Assembly (NCBI RefSeq): GCF_023856365.1
Contig: NC_064533.1
Span: forward strand, 32,784,118 to 32,848,117
From: Brienomyrus brachyistius
Taxonomy: Eukaryota > Chordata > Actinopteri > Osteoglossiformes > Mormyridae
Reading direction: 5' to 3'
DNA length: 64,000 bases
The notes under the pieces were generated by a model, which saw only the letters and a program-made list of their open reading frames with translations, was not told the origin of the DNA and did no database searches. Of the stretch, positions 12,301 through 24,812 are shown in pieces (within the stretch, counting starts at the first letter, position 1; each line of letters begins with the position of its first letter). Position numbers and translations under genes: made by a program.

Positions 12301-14039
12301 GCAGTAGGAGGTGGTTATTGCTGCTCTGCCTGGGTTATTGCAACCTTAGGCAGAAATTTGGCTTTTGCCAGTTTTTAACTTAATACGGATCTGGAAACAA
12401 GGAAACTTTTATCCTTCTGAAAGCGAGCAGAAAGGTCTGCAAGGAGTCTGTAAACATCTGTATCACACCATATCACCCGGGGTGAGACAAGCATCACAGG
12501 CTCTGCATCAAAGATATTTCTCTGCAGGAGTCAGTGAAGTAGAATGAGTATCTCACTCACTCCAAAGGTTCAGATGGAATAACATTGTATTAATTTTATT
12601 TTTCTCCTTCTGTACACATTTAGGATACATTTATGTAATGTTTATGACTAATTTGTGACATTCTTAGAAATCCTATGTAATCAGACAGATGCAGTCCTGA
12701 ATGGCTGGCTCTTTCTGTGCTAAGTGGTGTTGCTGATCCCCTGAGTGGACACAATCAGCCCCACTAACCCAGATGATGCTACTCCTTTGTAGCTCAATCA
12801 GAGCGATGGATTTCAATGGTCTCTAAAAAAAATGAATTTATTGCCATAGTACTGCTTTCAGTTATTAAATATTGCCAAAGCATCTTCAATTGATACATAA
12901 CAAAATGATTATTGTTTTATTTTTTTCTTATGCTGATTAAAAGTCCAGAGAATTAATCAATGCATCACTTTGCATCCCCCAAATTGCACATCTCTCTACA
13001 TATAAATAAATTTCCATATCACCATAATATAATCGCCGCTCAAGTGCCCCCCCATCCTGGCCTGCCCTCACAGATGTGCCTGCCCCCCCCCACCCCACCC
13101 ACACCCATACTAATGGCTGTTTTTGCAGTGATGCCACTTGGGGATGATCAAACACAGGGGTAAAGGAGAGGAGAGGAGAGGTGGAAGGAATAAGCGCAAT
13201 GGAATTTAAAAGCAGCTGGCAGATGGCTTATCAGAGGCAGCACATAATATCCTGACTATAAGATCCTTATCACAGGCCGTGGCTAAACCAGTAGCTTCAT
13301 GCCTCTTTTACAAGACAAGAAGACTACATTTTTGGTCTCTGCTTCCTGCTCAGATAACGATTTGCACGGAAAGGTGTCCTCTCTGCGTTTATCGTACCCT
13401 CATACTGTCACGGTATAAGCTGGGTCCTCTTTGGGTGGGACTGACATAAAGCCTGATCTGAATAGTCATGTGCACATGTTCGGAGTGCTAACAATGCTAA
13501 TGTCCAAAAGGGGCTTTACAACAGAAGGGTTCAGAAGGGTGGGAAAGTGCTGGAAACATAGCAGCTGAGGATGAGGGTGACAGTTTGCACATGGACTGCA
13601 GGTGGAGTGTCACCCACATATATCACTGTCCCAATTTTTACAGAAAGAGTCCTGATAGAAAAAATAAACATGTGAGTTTTGGGAAATTCACACAGCCTCA
13701 CAAGCGCCATCATTCCTGAGTCTTTCTGTACCGTGAATGACTCAGAGAGAGAATGTTAACAGGAGAGAACAAGCGAACCAGCAACAGCACGGTCACATGC
13801 TCAGAAAACCTGACAGATGCAGTGAGAGCACAGTCAGACTCTGTGTGCAGCCACTGCACACTCTGCTAGACTGACCGCAGAAGCACTCCAATGACCACAA
13901 AGACCCAAAAGCTACATATGAAACAGGAAGGGATTCTGCCAAGGAGGACACCAAAAAAGAGAAAACAAAAGAGCATGTGGGTTTCAGATTCACTCAGTGA
14001 GACAGAATCCTTGGGAAGCGCCATTGACCGTAAAACCAG
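9325..14039. other. Intergenic DNA, nothing supported
   Basis: Short frames such as 12093-12383 lack domains or exon context. The stretch 10380-10790 is more GC-rich but I could not assign it. C-rich tracts occur at 13082-13115. Confidence 0.35.
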
Positions 14040-15192
14040 CATTCAGTGAGAAGAAGGTTAGGGCTAACCCTAACACCAGCATCAGAAGGCACAAGGTTAA
14101 GGCTAACGATAATATCAGCACCATTCAGCAGAAGGTTAGAGCTAATGCTAACACCGGCATCAGTTAGCAGAAGGTTAGGCTTAACCCCAACACCTGCATC
14201 AGTCAGCAGAAGGTTAGGGCTAACGCTAACATCATCATCAGTAAGCAGAAGGCTAGGGCTAACGCTAACACCAGCATTAGTCAGCAGAAGGTTAAGGCTA
14301 ACGCTAACACCAGCATCAGTCAGCAGAAGGTTGAGGATAATGATAATATCAGCACTATTCAGCAGAAAGTTAGAGCTAACGCTAACACTAGCATCAGTCA
14401 GCAGAAGATTAGGCTTAACACCAGCATCAGTCAGCAGAAGGTTAGGGCTAACGCTAACACCAGCATCAGTCAGCCAAATGTTAGGCTTAACACCAGCATC
14501 AGTCAGTAGAAGGTTAGGTTTAACCCCAACACCATCACCAGTCAGCAGAAGATTAGGCTTAACCCCAACACCAGCATCAGTCAGCAGAAGGTTAAGGCTA
14601 ACGCTAACATCAGCATCAGTCAGCAGAAGGTTAGGGCTAATGCTAACACCAGCATCAATCAACAGATCATTAAGGCTAATGCTAATACCAGCATCAGTCA
14701 GCAGAAGGTTAGGGCTAACACTAACACCAGCATCAGTCAGAAAAAGGTTAGGCTTAACCCCAACAATAGCATCAGTCAGTAGAAGGTTAGGCTTAACCCC
14801 AACACCAGCATCAGTCAGCAGAAAGTTACAGCTAACGCTAACACCAGTATCAGTTAGCAGAAGGTTAGCGCTAGCACTAACACCAGTATCAGATAGCAGA
14901 AGGTTAGACTTAAACCCAACACCAGCATCAGTCAGCAGAAGGTTAGGGCTAACGCTAACTCCAGCATCAGTCAGCAAAAAGTTAGGCTTAACCCCAACAC
15001 CAGCATCGGTCAGTAGAAGGTTAGGCTTAACCCCAAAACCAGCATCAGTCAGCAGAAAGTTAGAGTTAACGCTAACACCAGTATCAGTCAGCAGAAGGTT
15101 AGAGCTAAGGCTAACACCAGTATCAGTTAGCAAAAGGTTAGGCTTAACTCCAACACTAACGTCAGTCAGCGAAAGGTTAGGGTTAGGGTTGT
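14040..15192. repeat. 39-bp minisatellite, open on both strands
   Basis: About 29 units of a 39-bp motif containing GGTTAGGGCTAACGCTAAC and CCAGCATCAGTCAGCAGAA. Because 39 is a multiple of three, both strands stay open for about 380 codons, with 13-residue peptide repeats. It ends in pure GGTTAGGGTTAGGG. Confidence 0.9.
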
Positions 15193-16187
15193 GCTGCTTC
15201 TGTGGAATCTGATGTGTTTATGAATGTTTATGTTGAAAGCAGGAGCCGCTGATCCTGAACTGTTCTGGTTAGACCTGTTGAAAGTCTTTTATCTGTTGGG
15301 CTGGACCTTTTGGCAGTCAGTGTATGTGGTGGCTCCAGCGATGCGCACGTAGACATCGCTTGCTTCGGCAGCGCTGGAACTAGTCCCAGGCGAAAAAAAT
15401 CTACTCATGCTGGTAGCTCAGATAAAGCGTCGGTCGCCCTCTACTAGCGACAAAAGCTCAGGGACAGAGTATCAGCGATGTCTGGAGATTGCAAAGAATA
15501 CAACTGTATACAGTCTCCCAAAACATAAACTGGAAGCACAGACAAAGAGCTGCCATTCTGGCTTATGCAGAATGGAGGCCTAATTTGCTATTGTTCTCCC
15601 AAGAAAATTGGCCATTACTGCTGACTGCTCATCGTAGATTGCATTTCGAAAAATATGGGGCTGTTTTGACACCGTTTTCAGGTTGACCTGAAGAGCAGCT
15701 GGAGCAGATCCAGCCTCTGCCGAGCGTTCAGATCCATGGTGAGCCGGATGACTGCGGGCTGCAGCAGTAACCTGTTTGATTAATCAGCTCCTCTGCAGTA
15801 TGTCAGACGGGCGCATTGCGTAACAGTGAGCAGACAAGGCTTCCCTTTGAGGAGGCGGCTGCGTTTACATACTTCTGCATCAGTCCACTGTATCACATGG
15901 CTTGTGAACGCCAAACCTCGGTTTCACCACCCTCCCCCAAGAGAACCTTTTAATCTCTGTGTCCCACGGCACATCTGAAAGCCCAGGTAAGAGATGTAGA
16001 GATCTGAGAGGAGCAGACTTTTAATCAGTCTGATATGGGATAAGTGCAGCATCAAACAGGACAGCATCTCAGAAAAACCCACAGCTCCTCGTCATCCTCA
16101 TCTGCAGCTTCGCAAACCCCTGTGTTGGGACTTTAACCACTATTGTGTGGCAAACTAACATTTCCACGCTCATGAAACTGAAACTGA
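15193..16187. other. No gene supported
   Basis: Mixed-composition DNA without recognisable coding or repeat ends. Confidence 0.35.
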
Positions 16188-16720
16188 TGCACTATGTTGC
16201 CAGAAGTATTGGGACACCCCTCCAAATCATTGAATTCAGGTGTTCCAATCACGTCCATAGCCACAAGTGTATAAAATCACCTAGGCATGCAGACTGCTTT
16301 TACAAACATTCGTTCTCGGGAGCTGAGTGAATTCAAGCATGGTGCCGTGATAAGATGCCACCTATGCAATAAGTCCATTTGTGAAATTTTCTCGCTGCTA
16401 AATATTCAACTGTTAGTATTATAACAAAGTGGAAGCAATTGGGAACAACAGCAATTCATCCACGAAGTGGTAGAGCACAGAAAAATCACAGAGCGGGACG
16501 ACGCATGATGAGGGGCACAGTGTGCAGACGTCACCAACTGTCTGCAGAGTCAATAGCTGCAGACCTCCAAACTTTGTGTGGCCTTCAGATTAGCTCAAGA
16601 ACAGGGTGTAGAGAACTGGGTTTCCATGGCTGAGCAGCTGCATCCAAGCCTTACATCACCAAGTGTAATGCAAAGCGTCGGATGCAGTGGTCGGATGAGG
16701 GGCGACTCCACGCTGCCTCA
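16188..16720 (+). pseudogene. Truncated Tc1-like element, 5' half only
   Basis: Begins with a Tc1-type terminal repeat (CTATGTTGCCAGAAGTATTG). Shifted frames then encode a transposase N-terminal HTH region (REI-S-LLNI-like, ITKWKQLGTT, RSGRAQKN, SAESIAADLQTLCGLQISS). The catalytic half and the right repeat are missing; similarity fades near 16720. Confidence 0.75.
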
Positions 16721-18342
16721 CCCACCCACACCAGCATCTTCCAGCAGGGGACAACAGTAATCCCATTGGATGCCTGACATATCGCCCTCTTATCCAGACC
16801 TTTGAAGATGTCGGCATCTGCAGCAATAAGCTCTTTTATCAGCATAGAATCACCATGACGGAAATACTAAGACAGGAAACAGAATCCCGTCATATTAGAA
16901 AAAATTTCAAACTTTAGTTTGATTCTTCATGACCTGTTCAAAAATGCACATTCTTTTACCAAATTCATGTGTAAACAGTTAAAGCTTCTCCAGAAATTTG
17001 TTGTACAGAAATAATTCATCATAAAATATATGATATACATAGAGAATTCAACCTGGTTTACATCTGACATGCTAAAATTTCAACTTATTCATGCATACAG
17101 TCACTGCCGAGTAACTCCTGTGGTTTCTGAGTCCTGGGAGCGATCTCTCTGATAAAAGCTGCATGCTCCACCCTGCCTCTATATGTTGGTCCTGTTTGGT
17201 ATGATGCAAAAACACAGAGCAGCTAAATTCCGCTAAACACCGGGACCTTCTGGAACCAGTCATTTCAGAAGCTGTGCTGCATCTTTACTGTCCTCTGTTT
17301 GCTTACTGTCATTCTCCTCAACACCTAAACTTACGTCTTAGCTTAAAAAAGTGAAATGAAATGAGGGAGTGTTTAGCGTCAAACGCTGCTCCTTAAAGGA
17401 ACACCCGATGCCCCGTGCATGGTCAGAGGCCTTCATCTCTCCATTCACACCTCATTTTGCCCCACAGACATAACAGTGCTCATGTTCTATGCTCTTCCAG
17501 TGAACCGAATCAGCTGTCTGAAGGTGACTGCACAGGAGCGAAGAGTGTCATTAAAGACTCTGCTGCAGGTTAACTCAAAGTATGTTTGCACAGTCCCAAC
17601 ACACCTGTCTCTGTTCTCATTTTACACAAAGTACACCTGAACCCCAGTAGTTTGTGTGTTTATGTGGGGAGAGGGGGGGCAAAAGAAAGGATCTTAATCA
17701 CCCAAACTTCCATGCAGATGGATATAGCACATGTTAAATTCGCCTTGCTTTCCTTACCCAAAGCCTAAACCTCAAGCTTGACCCTAATGCTAACCATGTC
17801 CATAATCCAGATCTCATTGTGGTGTTCACGCAAAGCTCATTCTAATTTTAAGGGAATTACATTTCCTGGAATAACAACCTTTATGTCCTGTTACCAGTCA
17901 GCACACATTTTGCAGCAAAAATGCATCCAAACTGAGGGCAGGAATACATCCTTTACTGGTATACTAATCTGTACTTTAAAGTGTAAAGTGATGATTTCAC
18001 AATGGGGATAGCTCTATACTGGATGGAGATTTTATTTTGGAGTAGTGAATGACACAGAGATTCTTCTACAGTGGAAAAGTGTAATAAGCAAAGGTTATCC
18101 TAAGCAAAAGTTAAGTGCCTAGGATACTGATTTGCTTCAGTTAAATGTTAAAGCAAACACCTGCAGCCTGATTCTGCCATCACTCACCTTCATTTTGCTG
18201 GCTGATAGTGACTGAATTGCATGAGTACAGCAGCCACTTGTTATAGACGTGGAGCATGGTGCAGGCGGGGAAAGGAGGTGACGATCCACTAGCGACTCTA
18301 TTACAGAAACTAGATCCACTGGGTAAAGCTACAAACAAAAAG
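16720..18342. other. No gene supported
   Basis: Short unlinked frames only. It may include the eroded 3' flank of the half Tc1 element. Confidence 0.35.
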
Positions 18343-18426
18343 ACCACGGACATTCTGGCAGCCGCACAGGACCACGGACATTCTGACAGGCGCACAGGAC
18401 CACGGACATTCTGGCAGCCGCACAGT
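18343..18426. repeat. 28-bp tandem repeat x 3
   Basis: Units of ACCACGGACATTCTGGCAGC start at 18343, 18371 and 18399. The middle copy has two changes. Confidence 0.9.
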
Positions 18427-19057
18427 TAGTCAAAGTAGGGGAAATTATAGGCAGTGCTAACAGCTAGGCGAGCGCAATATGAAGTGCAATGTGCAAGCTC
18501 TGGCAGATATGGCTATGGCAGCATCAGTAGGAGGGAGAGGCAAGTGGGAATGCAGGCATGGGGAGTCCCTGAAATGTCAGCACTCCAATTCCACAAGGGG
18601 GTGTGATGCTAGAGTGACAGCACTGACAGTTCAGTTTATCCAAAGCCAATGGCACCGATCCCCACCCAGCTCTACACCTCACACTATAGGTCTGACTGGG
18701 AGTGAGGAGTTAGCTAGAGCTAGACCTAGAGTCCCGGTAGGCTAGACTGAAGTGTGTTTTTAGTCTAGAATTGAATATTGAGAGTGAGCCTGAATCCTGC
18801 ACATCCGGTGGAAGACCATTCCACAGCTGAGGAGCTCTATAGGAGAAAGCTCTGCAGCCTGCCGTAGCTCTTTCTACCCTAGGTACCAACAGAAATCCTG
18901 CAACTTGAAAAGGAAGCAAGTGCGGAGGGTTATATGTGGTCAGCAGGTCACTAAGGTATTCTGGTGCAAGGCCATTCAGTGCTTTATAAGTCAATAGCAG
19001 TATTTTATAGTCAATCCGAGACTTAACTGGAAGCCAATGAAGGGAGGATAAGACAGG

Positions 19058-19309
19058 TGTCGTGCCGAGCGGGGATGGAGCAGGAACAGAGGATCAGAAG
19101 TCCAGGGAGTCGGGGAAATGAGGGTTTATTTGGAAGATGACAAATTGGGAACATAGAATAAACGAAGGAAGGACGTGAATGACCGGACTGCGTCTTAAAT
19201 ACATTGAACTAATCACAGCAACAAGAAACAGCTAGTAAAAACGGGGAATCCACCCGAGATTAACGAGGGGGTGTGGCACACGGAAGGAGTGGACGATTGG
19301 GGCAGGACA
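19058..19309 (-). mobile_element. Solo LTR inserted in the LINE
   Basis: The 252-bp insert runs TGTCGTGCC to GGCAGGACA, flanked by ACAGG and ACAGA (4 of 5 match). Removing it rejoins the LINE reading order. Inverse ends resemble the solo LTR at 2247 and the LTR at 60409. Confidence 0.65.
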
Positions 19310-19489
19310 ACAGAGCTAATGGGATCAAATTTTTTAGCATTTGCGAGAACTCTGGCTGCTGCATTCTGTACAAGCTGAAGTTTATGTAAAGATCTACTGT
19401 AGATGGGCAACCAGAAAGGAGGGCATTACAGTAGTCCAGTCTGGAAGTTATAAATGTATGTATTAATTTTTCTGCATCATGAACAATAT

Positions 19490-20280
19490 CACGACAACAG
19501 TCTCCAGCTGAATGTTGACAAAACAAAGGAGCTAATGGTGGACTTCAGTGGGAGGCAGCACAGGGCCTACACACTCCTCATCATCAATGGATCTCCTGTG
19601 GAGAAGGTGAGGAGTTTTAAATATGTGGGTCTCCACATTTTTGAGGATCTGACGTGGACTGTTCACATCCAGGTTCAGTCCAAAATGGCTAAGCAGTGCC
19701 TGTACCACCTACGAAAGCTGAGGAAGTTCAGGGTCTCTCCAACGATCCTACAGACTTTCTACTCAGAACATAACTTCCTGGTTCAGGAATAGCTGTGTTC
19801 AGGATCACAAAGCCCTGCAGAGGGTGATCCGTGCAGCAGAGCGCTGCTGCAGGTCGGCCCTTCCATCTCTTCGGGACATTTACATCAAGAGATGTAGGAA
19901 CAGGGCCTTCAGGATCATCAAGGACACATCCCACCCCAACAACAGCTTCTGAAATCAGTAAAGAGACTCAGGAACATCATAGCTAGGACTGAGAGGAGGA
20001 GTTTCTACCCCCAGGTCATAAGGCATCTGAACCTGGACATGCCACTGCACCTCACACCCTGATGAACACTGTGCTCTTGTACCCCCAGGTCATAAGGCAT
20101 CTGAACCTGGACATGCCACTGCACCTCACACCCTGATGTACACTGTGCTCTTGTACCCCCAGGCCATAAGGCTTCTGAACCTGGACATGCCACTGCACCT
20201 CACACCCTGATATACACTGTGCTCTTGTACCCCCAGGCCATAAGGTTTCTGAACCTGGACATGCCACTGCACGATAAAAT
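19490..20280 (+). pseudogene. Second LINE 3' fragment inserted in the first
   Basis: The plus strand encodes LNVDKTKELMVDFSGRQ, SFKYVGLHIFEDLTW and LRKLRKFRVSPTILQTFYS. In another frame it gives ALPSLRDIYIKRC and RIIKDTSHPNN, the C-terminal end of a different non-LTR retrotransposon. Its 3' end is a 74-bp tandem repeat. Confidence 0.8.
20007..20278 (+). repeat. 74-bp tandem repeat x 3.7
   Basis: ACCCCCAGG starts at 20007, 20081, 20155 and 20229. Units are about 95% alike and include the 3' end of the inserted LINE. Confidence 0.9.
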
Positions 20281-21129
20281 GCAGTAATGCTTCTTATGTG
20301 AGCATCGAAACATAATTTCTCAATCAATTAGACGACCAAGGTTTGGTAGGTTGTGTAGGAAGGCTACCAATGTTGAGGTGGTGAATCTTATTTCTTGCAG
20401 CCTTGGGACCAGTTACCAGAACTTCTGTTTTTTCTGTGTTTAACATAAGGAATTTTTTTGCCATCCAGCACCGGATATCTAATAGACAGTCTTCTAACCG
20501 AGAGAGCAGTGATGCATCATCAGGCTTAACAGATATATGTAACTGTGTATCATCTGCATAACAATGAAACCCAACACCATGATTTCTAATAATGTTACCA
20601 AGAGGTAGCATATATTAAGTGAACAGTAGGGGACCCAGTACTGATCCCTGTGGGACACCATATTTGACTTTGGTGGCCTTGGAGGATTCATTGTTCACAT
20701 GGGCAAACTGATAGCGATCAGTTAAATAGGAGCAGAGAGAGCTGTCCCCTTAATACCAACCACACATTCTAGCCGGTCCAAGAGAATATTATGGTCCACA
20801 GTATGCTGCAGTTAAATCTAGCAATACCAACATACCAACAGGGATATACAGCCACGGTCAGAATCCATAAGCAAATCATTCACTACTTCAACTAGAGCAG
20901 TTTCTGTGCTACGGTTTGGTCTAAAACCAGACTGATATAATTCATTGGTATTATTTTTCTGTAGGAAAGAAGACAGCTGACACACTACAACCTTTTCCAT
21001 CATCTTTGAAATGAAAGGAAGATTTGAAATAGGTCTATAATTTCCTAAAACTTTAGGTTCAAAATTTGGTTTCTTTAGGACGGGTTTAATAACAGCGGGA
21101 GGCTATACTGGATTTCTAACATTAACAAG

Positions 21130-23249
21130 TAATGATCTGAAACTCTGAAACACTAATCACACACTAGAAATTCAAAACTCAGAAAATGTGGAACATAATA
21201 AAACAAGGCACAAGTTTGCCAAGGAGAACACAGAAGTAATAAACAATAGGAAAAAAACAATAATTAAGAGAAACAGATAAGGCTGCTTCCTGGCCAGCCT
21301 TGAACCCAAGCCCAGAGGGCTCCACCCTCCATGCTGCACACTCAACCCATCAACCCACCATGTGGCCGCCTGTGGAACAAGAATAACTCACTAGGGCCAA
21401 AGACAATGAGAGACCACAGGGGATGGACAGCGATTGCTGCTGGCCACACGGGGAAGAGACAGCTGACCCTGACACCACACCTGTTTCTGTAGAGTATCGA
21501 TGTGTCAACTTACGATCATCGGTTCCCTAAGCCGCCCCCGACCTGGCATGTCTCTGTCTGCTTCTCGCCGTCTTGTTCTGCTGTCTTCCCACTGCTGATT
21601 TGTCACTGCTGACTTGTCACTGCCAGTTCTCGTAGTTTCAGTATTGCAGTAACAGGCTGGATCATTTAAACCGTAATGTCTTTGTCTACATTTTTGTCTG
21701 GTCTAAATGATAAAATCACTTAATCTCACTTTAAACCGCAGCCCCCAGCCACCCCAACCCTTGCTGTTTGTTTCATCGCTTTTTGTGTGACAACAAAAGA
21801 CCCACCGTTGACAAGTTGGTTATGTTTTGTGTTTTAATGCCACACTGACTCTTTATAGGTTTGTTCCAGTCACTCACTCTGATAAAAACCTACAGTTGTG
21901 GCTCTTGATTTGGGCGATATTATCAGTGGGTGAGTTTACTGCTCAGTATTGTTTTAATACACATAAACAGTTATATTGCTGGATTTAAAGATTAAGTTAG
22001 CACTTTTAGGTCTGTTGGAGTCGGTGACACTGCCAGGAAAACATAGAAATTCATTTGTGTGCTGAGCCTCCTTCTGTCCTTTTCTCAGTGAATTAATTCA
22101 TTCATACTATCATGGCTGTAAATTATTGGAGGGATGGGGGATGATTGTAACCCCCCAGTAATCAAACCCTGGAAATAGCCAATACATCCCACTGGAGCCC
22201 CTTAAATGGGAGGAGACCTCAACCACCCCCCCCCCAAAAAAAAAAAATAAAAAATGCTCAACCCAAAGTTATGCCCTTGCATACTATCAAGGTCCACTTG
22301 TGCAGACGTCCGGAGTTTTCTGCAGATGTGTCCCCATACAGGCCACAGCATATGCATACATGTAAAGGGAGGCCAGATGCATTCATTTATGCTTAGATTT
22401 TCTACTGCTTGTGCTTTTTCACTTTCTATTTTGCTTAATTAGTCTAATAGAATTTTTATACATTTGCGAACTGCTTGCAGCCCAAACTAAACCTGTATGC
22501 CAATTTCCTTGCCCAGGTGTTACGTTTCCTGTAACTGAATGATATGTGAGGCAAATTTCTGAAGAGCAGCATCTTTGGTTATGAATACTGTGTCTTGACT
22601 GGGACTTCCGCACTGAGGATAGGATTTCACTCACATGGGTTCCGTTTCTCTTGATTTACCTTAATGCCACATGGCTGGAGTGTTTGAGAGCTTTGAGGCA
22701 GAAAAAAGTTTCACCTGCGTTTAATGATGCGTCCTTAGAGCAGCATACCTGAGATTCTGCTTTTGGTTCACAGGTCAGAGCAAACCAGTGGAGTTCATCC
22801 TCAGAAACACAGTACTGGTTTCATCTGTCCCCAGTTTGACTCCGCTTTCTTCCCTCGACATGCCACTTCAAGCTCTTCCAACATTTCTGTTAAAATCTCC
22901 AAATAAACAAAATGTTTTAAATACTGCAGTCATCTTTCAGCCCCATTTTCCTCAGTTAAATGTAAGGCCTACCTGAAGTGTGTGTGTTTTTAATCACTTG
23001 AATCCATCCAGAGTGAAAGTGCATTGTTAATATTTACTACATCATGTCGGCCAAGGCTGCTCCCCGCTCTCAAGTGATGAAGTATTTTTGGGAATCGTTA
23101 CAGCTGACGATTTACCTCATGCATATTTACTAGGTGATTGCTTGTAACATGTGTAAGGAACATGTATTTACAACGAAAATGTAACTGCATATAACATACG
23201 TGTGGAGCATTTATTTACCAGCTCGCATAAATTGTAATTACGTGTGACA
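21130..23249. other. No gene supported
   Basis: Only a C/A homopolymer junction at about 22226-22256 stands out. Confidence 0.35.
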
Positions 23250-24812
23250 TACATAATTATTGGCACCCCTAGTTAAGATGTGTTAAAAGCCTTAAAATAA
23301 ATTCAATTTTATATGCATACTCTCAAACTGAAAATTGTAGAAAATGTAACCTTTAACTCAAGTGAATTATAAGTGAGAAAAAAATCCCCTGTTCCACAGT
23401 TATTGGCACCTCTAACAAATCCTAGGAAATAAATATCATTGAAGTGTTTCTGTCATTTCTACAGTGGTTTACGAAGTTGATCAGAGTATCTAGGAACATT
23501 TAATTAGTAATTCATCACTTCCTGTTTCCCTGGGTTGCAAATATGACGTGACACAGAGGCGATTTCTCTTATCTGCTCTTCAACATGGGAAAGACAGAGG
23601 AACACACCATTCAAGTAAGACAGATGTGTGTCGACCTTCACAAGTCAAGCAATGGCTACAAGAAAATAGCCACTCGCCTGCACCTGCCCATGTCTACTGT
23701 CAGAGGAATCATTAAGAAGTTTAAAACAACTGGAACAGTGGTAAACAAGCCTGGAGGATTACGCAAGGTTATTATGCCACGCACAGTGTGGAGGATGGTA
23801 AGAGAAATAAAAAGTTCTCCAAAGCTCACTGTTAAAGAATTGCAACAAATGGTAGCATCTTGGGGTCACAAAGTCTCCAAAACAACCATCAGGCGCTATC
23901 TATATGCCAAGAAGCTGTTTGGGAGGTGTGCACGGAAAAAACCTTTTCTCACTCACAATCATAAACGCAAACGTCTGGAGTTCGCTAAGCTTGGGCAGTA
24001 CTGGGGCTTCAAGTGGGACCTTGTGTTTTGGTCAGATGAGACCAAGATAGAGCTTTTTGGCAACAAACACTCTAAGTGGGTCTGGCGGAACACAAAAGAT
24101 GAGTATGCAGAAAAGCACCTCATGCCCACTGTGAAGTATGGGGGAGGATCGCTGATGCTGTGGGCCTGTTTCTCTTCCAGAGGCCCTGGGAGCCTTGTTA
24201 GGATGCATGGCATCAGGAATGCTTTTAAATACCAGGACATTTTAAATCAAAATCTGGTGGCCTCTGCCCGAAAGATGAAGATGGGCCGTCACTGGGTCTT
24301 TCAGCAAGGTAATGACCCTAAACATGTGGCCACATCTACACAGAAATGGTTCACCAGACATAGAGTCAAGCTCCTCACATGGCCATCTCAGTCCCCAGAC
24401 CTCAACACCATTGAAAACCTGTGGAGCGAGCTGAAGAGGAGAGTGCAGAGGAGAGGACCCAGGTCGCTGGATGATTTAGAGAGATTGTGCAAAGGGGAAT
24501 CCCTCTTTCTGTATTTTCCTGTCTTGTGAAACATTATAGGAGCAGATTAGGTGCTGTTTTGTAGGTAAGAGGGGGTTGAACAAAGTATTAACATCAGGGG
24601 TGCTAATAATTGTGGCACACACATGATTTGATGTAAAAGAATTATTTCTTAATGTGGGTTTTTTTTCCCACTGAATAAATGCACTTGAATTAAAGGTTGG
24701 ATTTTCCTCTTTTTTCATTATGGTCCTATATTATTTAGAAAACAGCTGAATTTATTAGAAGCTAAAGAACACATCTTAACCAGGGGTGCCAATAATTATG
24801 GAGGGCAGTGTA
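23250..24812 (+). mobile_element. Tc1-like DNA transposon, nearly complete
   Basis: The element is about 1.56 kb. The right end (24760-24812) reads inward as CTCCATAATTATTGGCACCC and on. The left end carries the same ATAATTATTGGCACCCC core from 23254 but its outermost bases are degraded. A second internal TTATTGGCACC motif near 23399 fits an IR/DR arrangement. It carries one transposase reading frame and a right-hand TA consistent with Tc1 targeting. Confidence 0.9.
23585..24529 (+). CDS. Tc1-like transposase, C-terminally altered
   Basis: DDE transposase of the Tc1/mariner superfamily, cut-and-paste at TA. It is 314 codons (family usually about 340). The N-terminal paired-like helix-turn-helix is at about residues 8-110, with the basic GRCARKKP linker. 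The catalytic residues are visible: first Asp in WSDETKIELFG, second in GNDPKH, Glu in NTIENLWSELKRR. The usual G-rich box (KYGGGSLMLWACF) is present. After LERLCKG the protein ends early, and downstream DNA still resembles the missing 3' end, so an indel has removed the normal C-terminus. The start ATG follows a short leader inside the left repeat. Probably inactive or nearly so. Confidence 0.88.
   Translation: MGKTEEHTIQVRQMCVDLHKSSNGYKKIATRLHLPMSTVRGIIKKFKTTGTVVNKPGGLRKVIMPRTVWRMVREIKSSPKLTVKELQQMVASWGHKVSKTTIRRYLYAKKLFGRCARKKPFLTHNHKRKRLEFAKLGQYWGFKWDLVFWSDETKIELFGNKHSKWVWRNTKDEYAEKHLMPTVKYGGGSLMLWACFSSRGPGSLVRMHGIRNAFKYQDILNQNLVASARKMKMGRHWVFQQGNDPKHVATSTQKWFTRHRVKLLTWPSQSPDLNTIENLWSELKRRVQRRGPRSLDDLERLCKGESLFLYFPVL

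Larger units (their letters stand above)
18700..21110 (-). pseudogene. L2-like LINE reverse transcriptase, nested and broken
   Basis: Reading down the minus strand, segments line up in RT order. They are [18 protein letters not shown] (near 21040), [20 protein letters not shown] (near 20920), catalytic YADDTQLHISV (near 20540), ITSRLDYCNALLSGCP (near 19430), KLQLVQNAAARVLANAKKF (near 19360) and LLTYKALNGLAPEYLSDLL (near 18960). The coding order is interrupted by a plus-strand LINE (about 19490-20280) and a solo LTR (19058-19309). Frameshifts occur elsewhere. The order of motifs is typical of CR1/L2/Jockey-type elements; the exact clade was not determined. Confidence 0.85.

Noticed and set aside
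12093..12383. 96-codon plus frame, partly hydrophobic
   Set aside because: Isolated and without family resemblance; consistent with chance.
13994..15212. 379-388-codon frames on both strands
   Set aside because: They are produced by the 39-bp satellite; no domain, start context or splice link. Kept only as a finding.
20005..20327. Minus frames of 62-91 codons with repeated peptides
   Set aside because: They are the 74-bp tandem repeat at a LINE 3' end read in the wrong strand.
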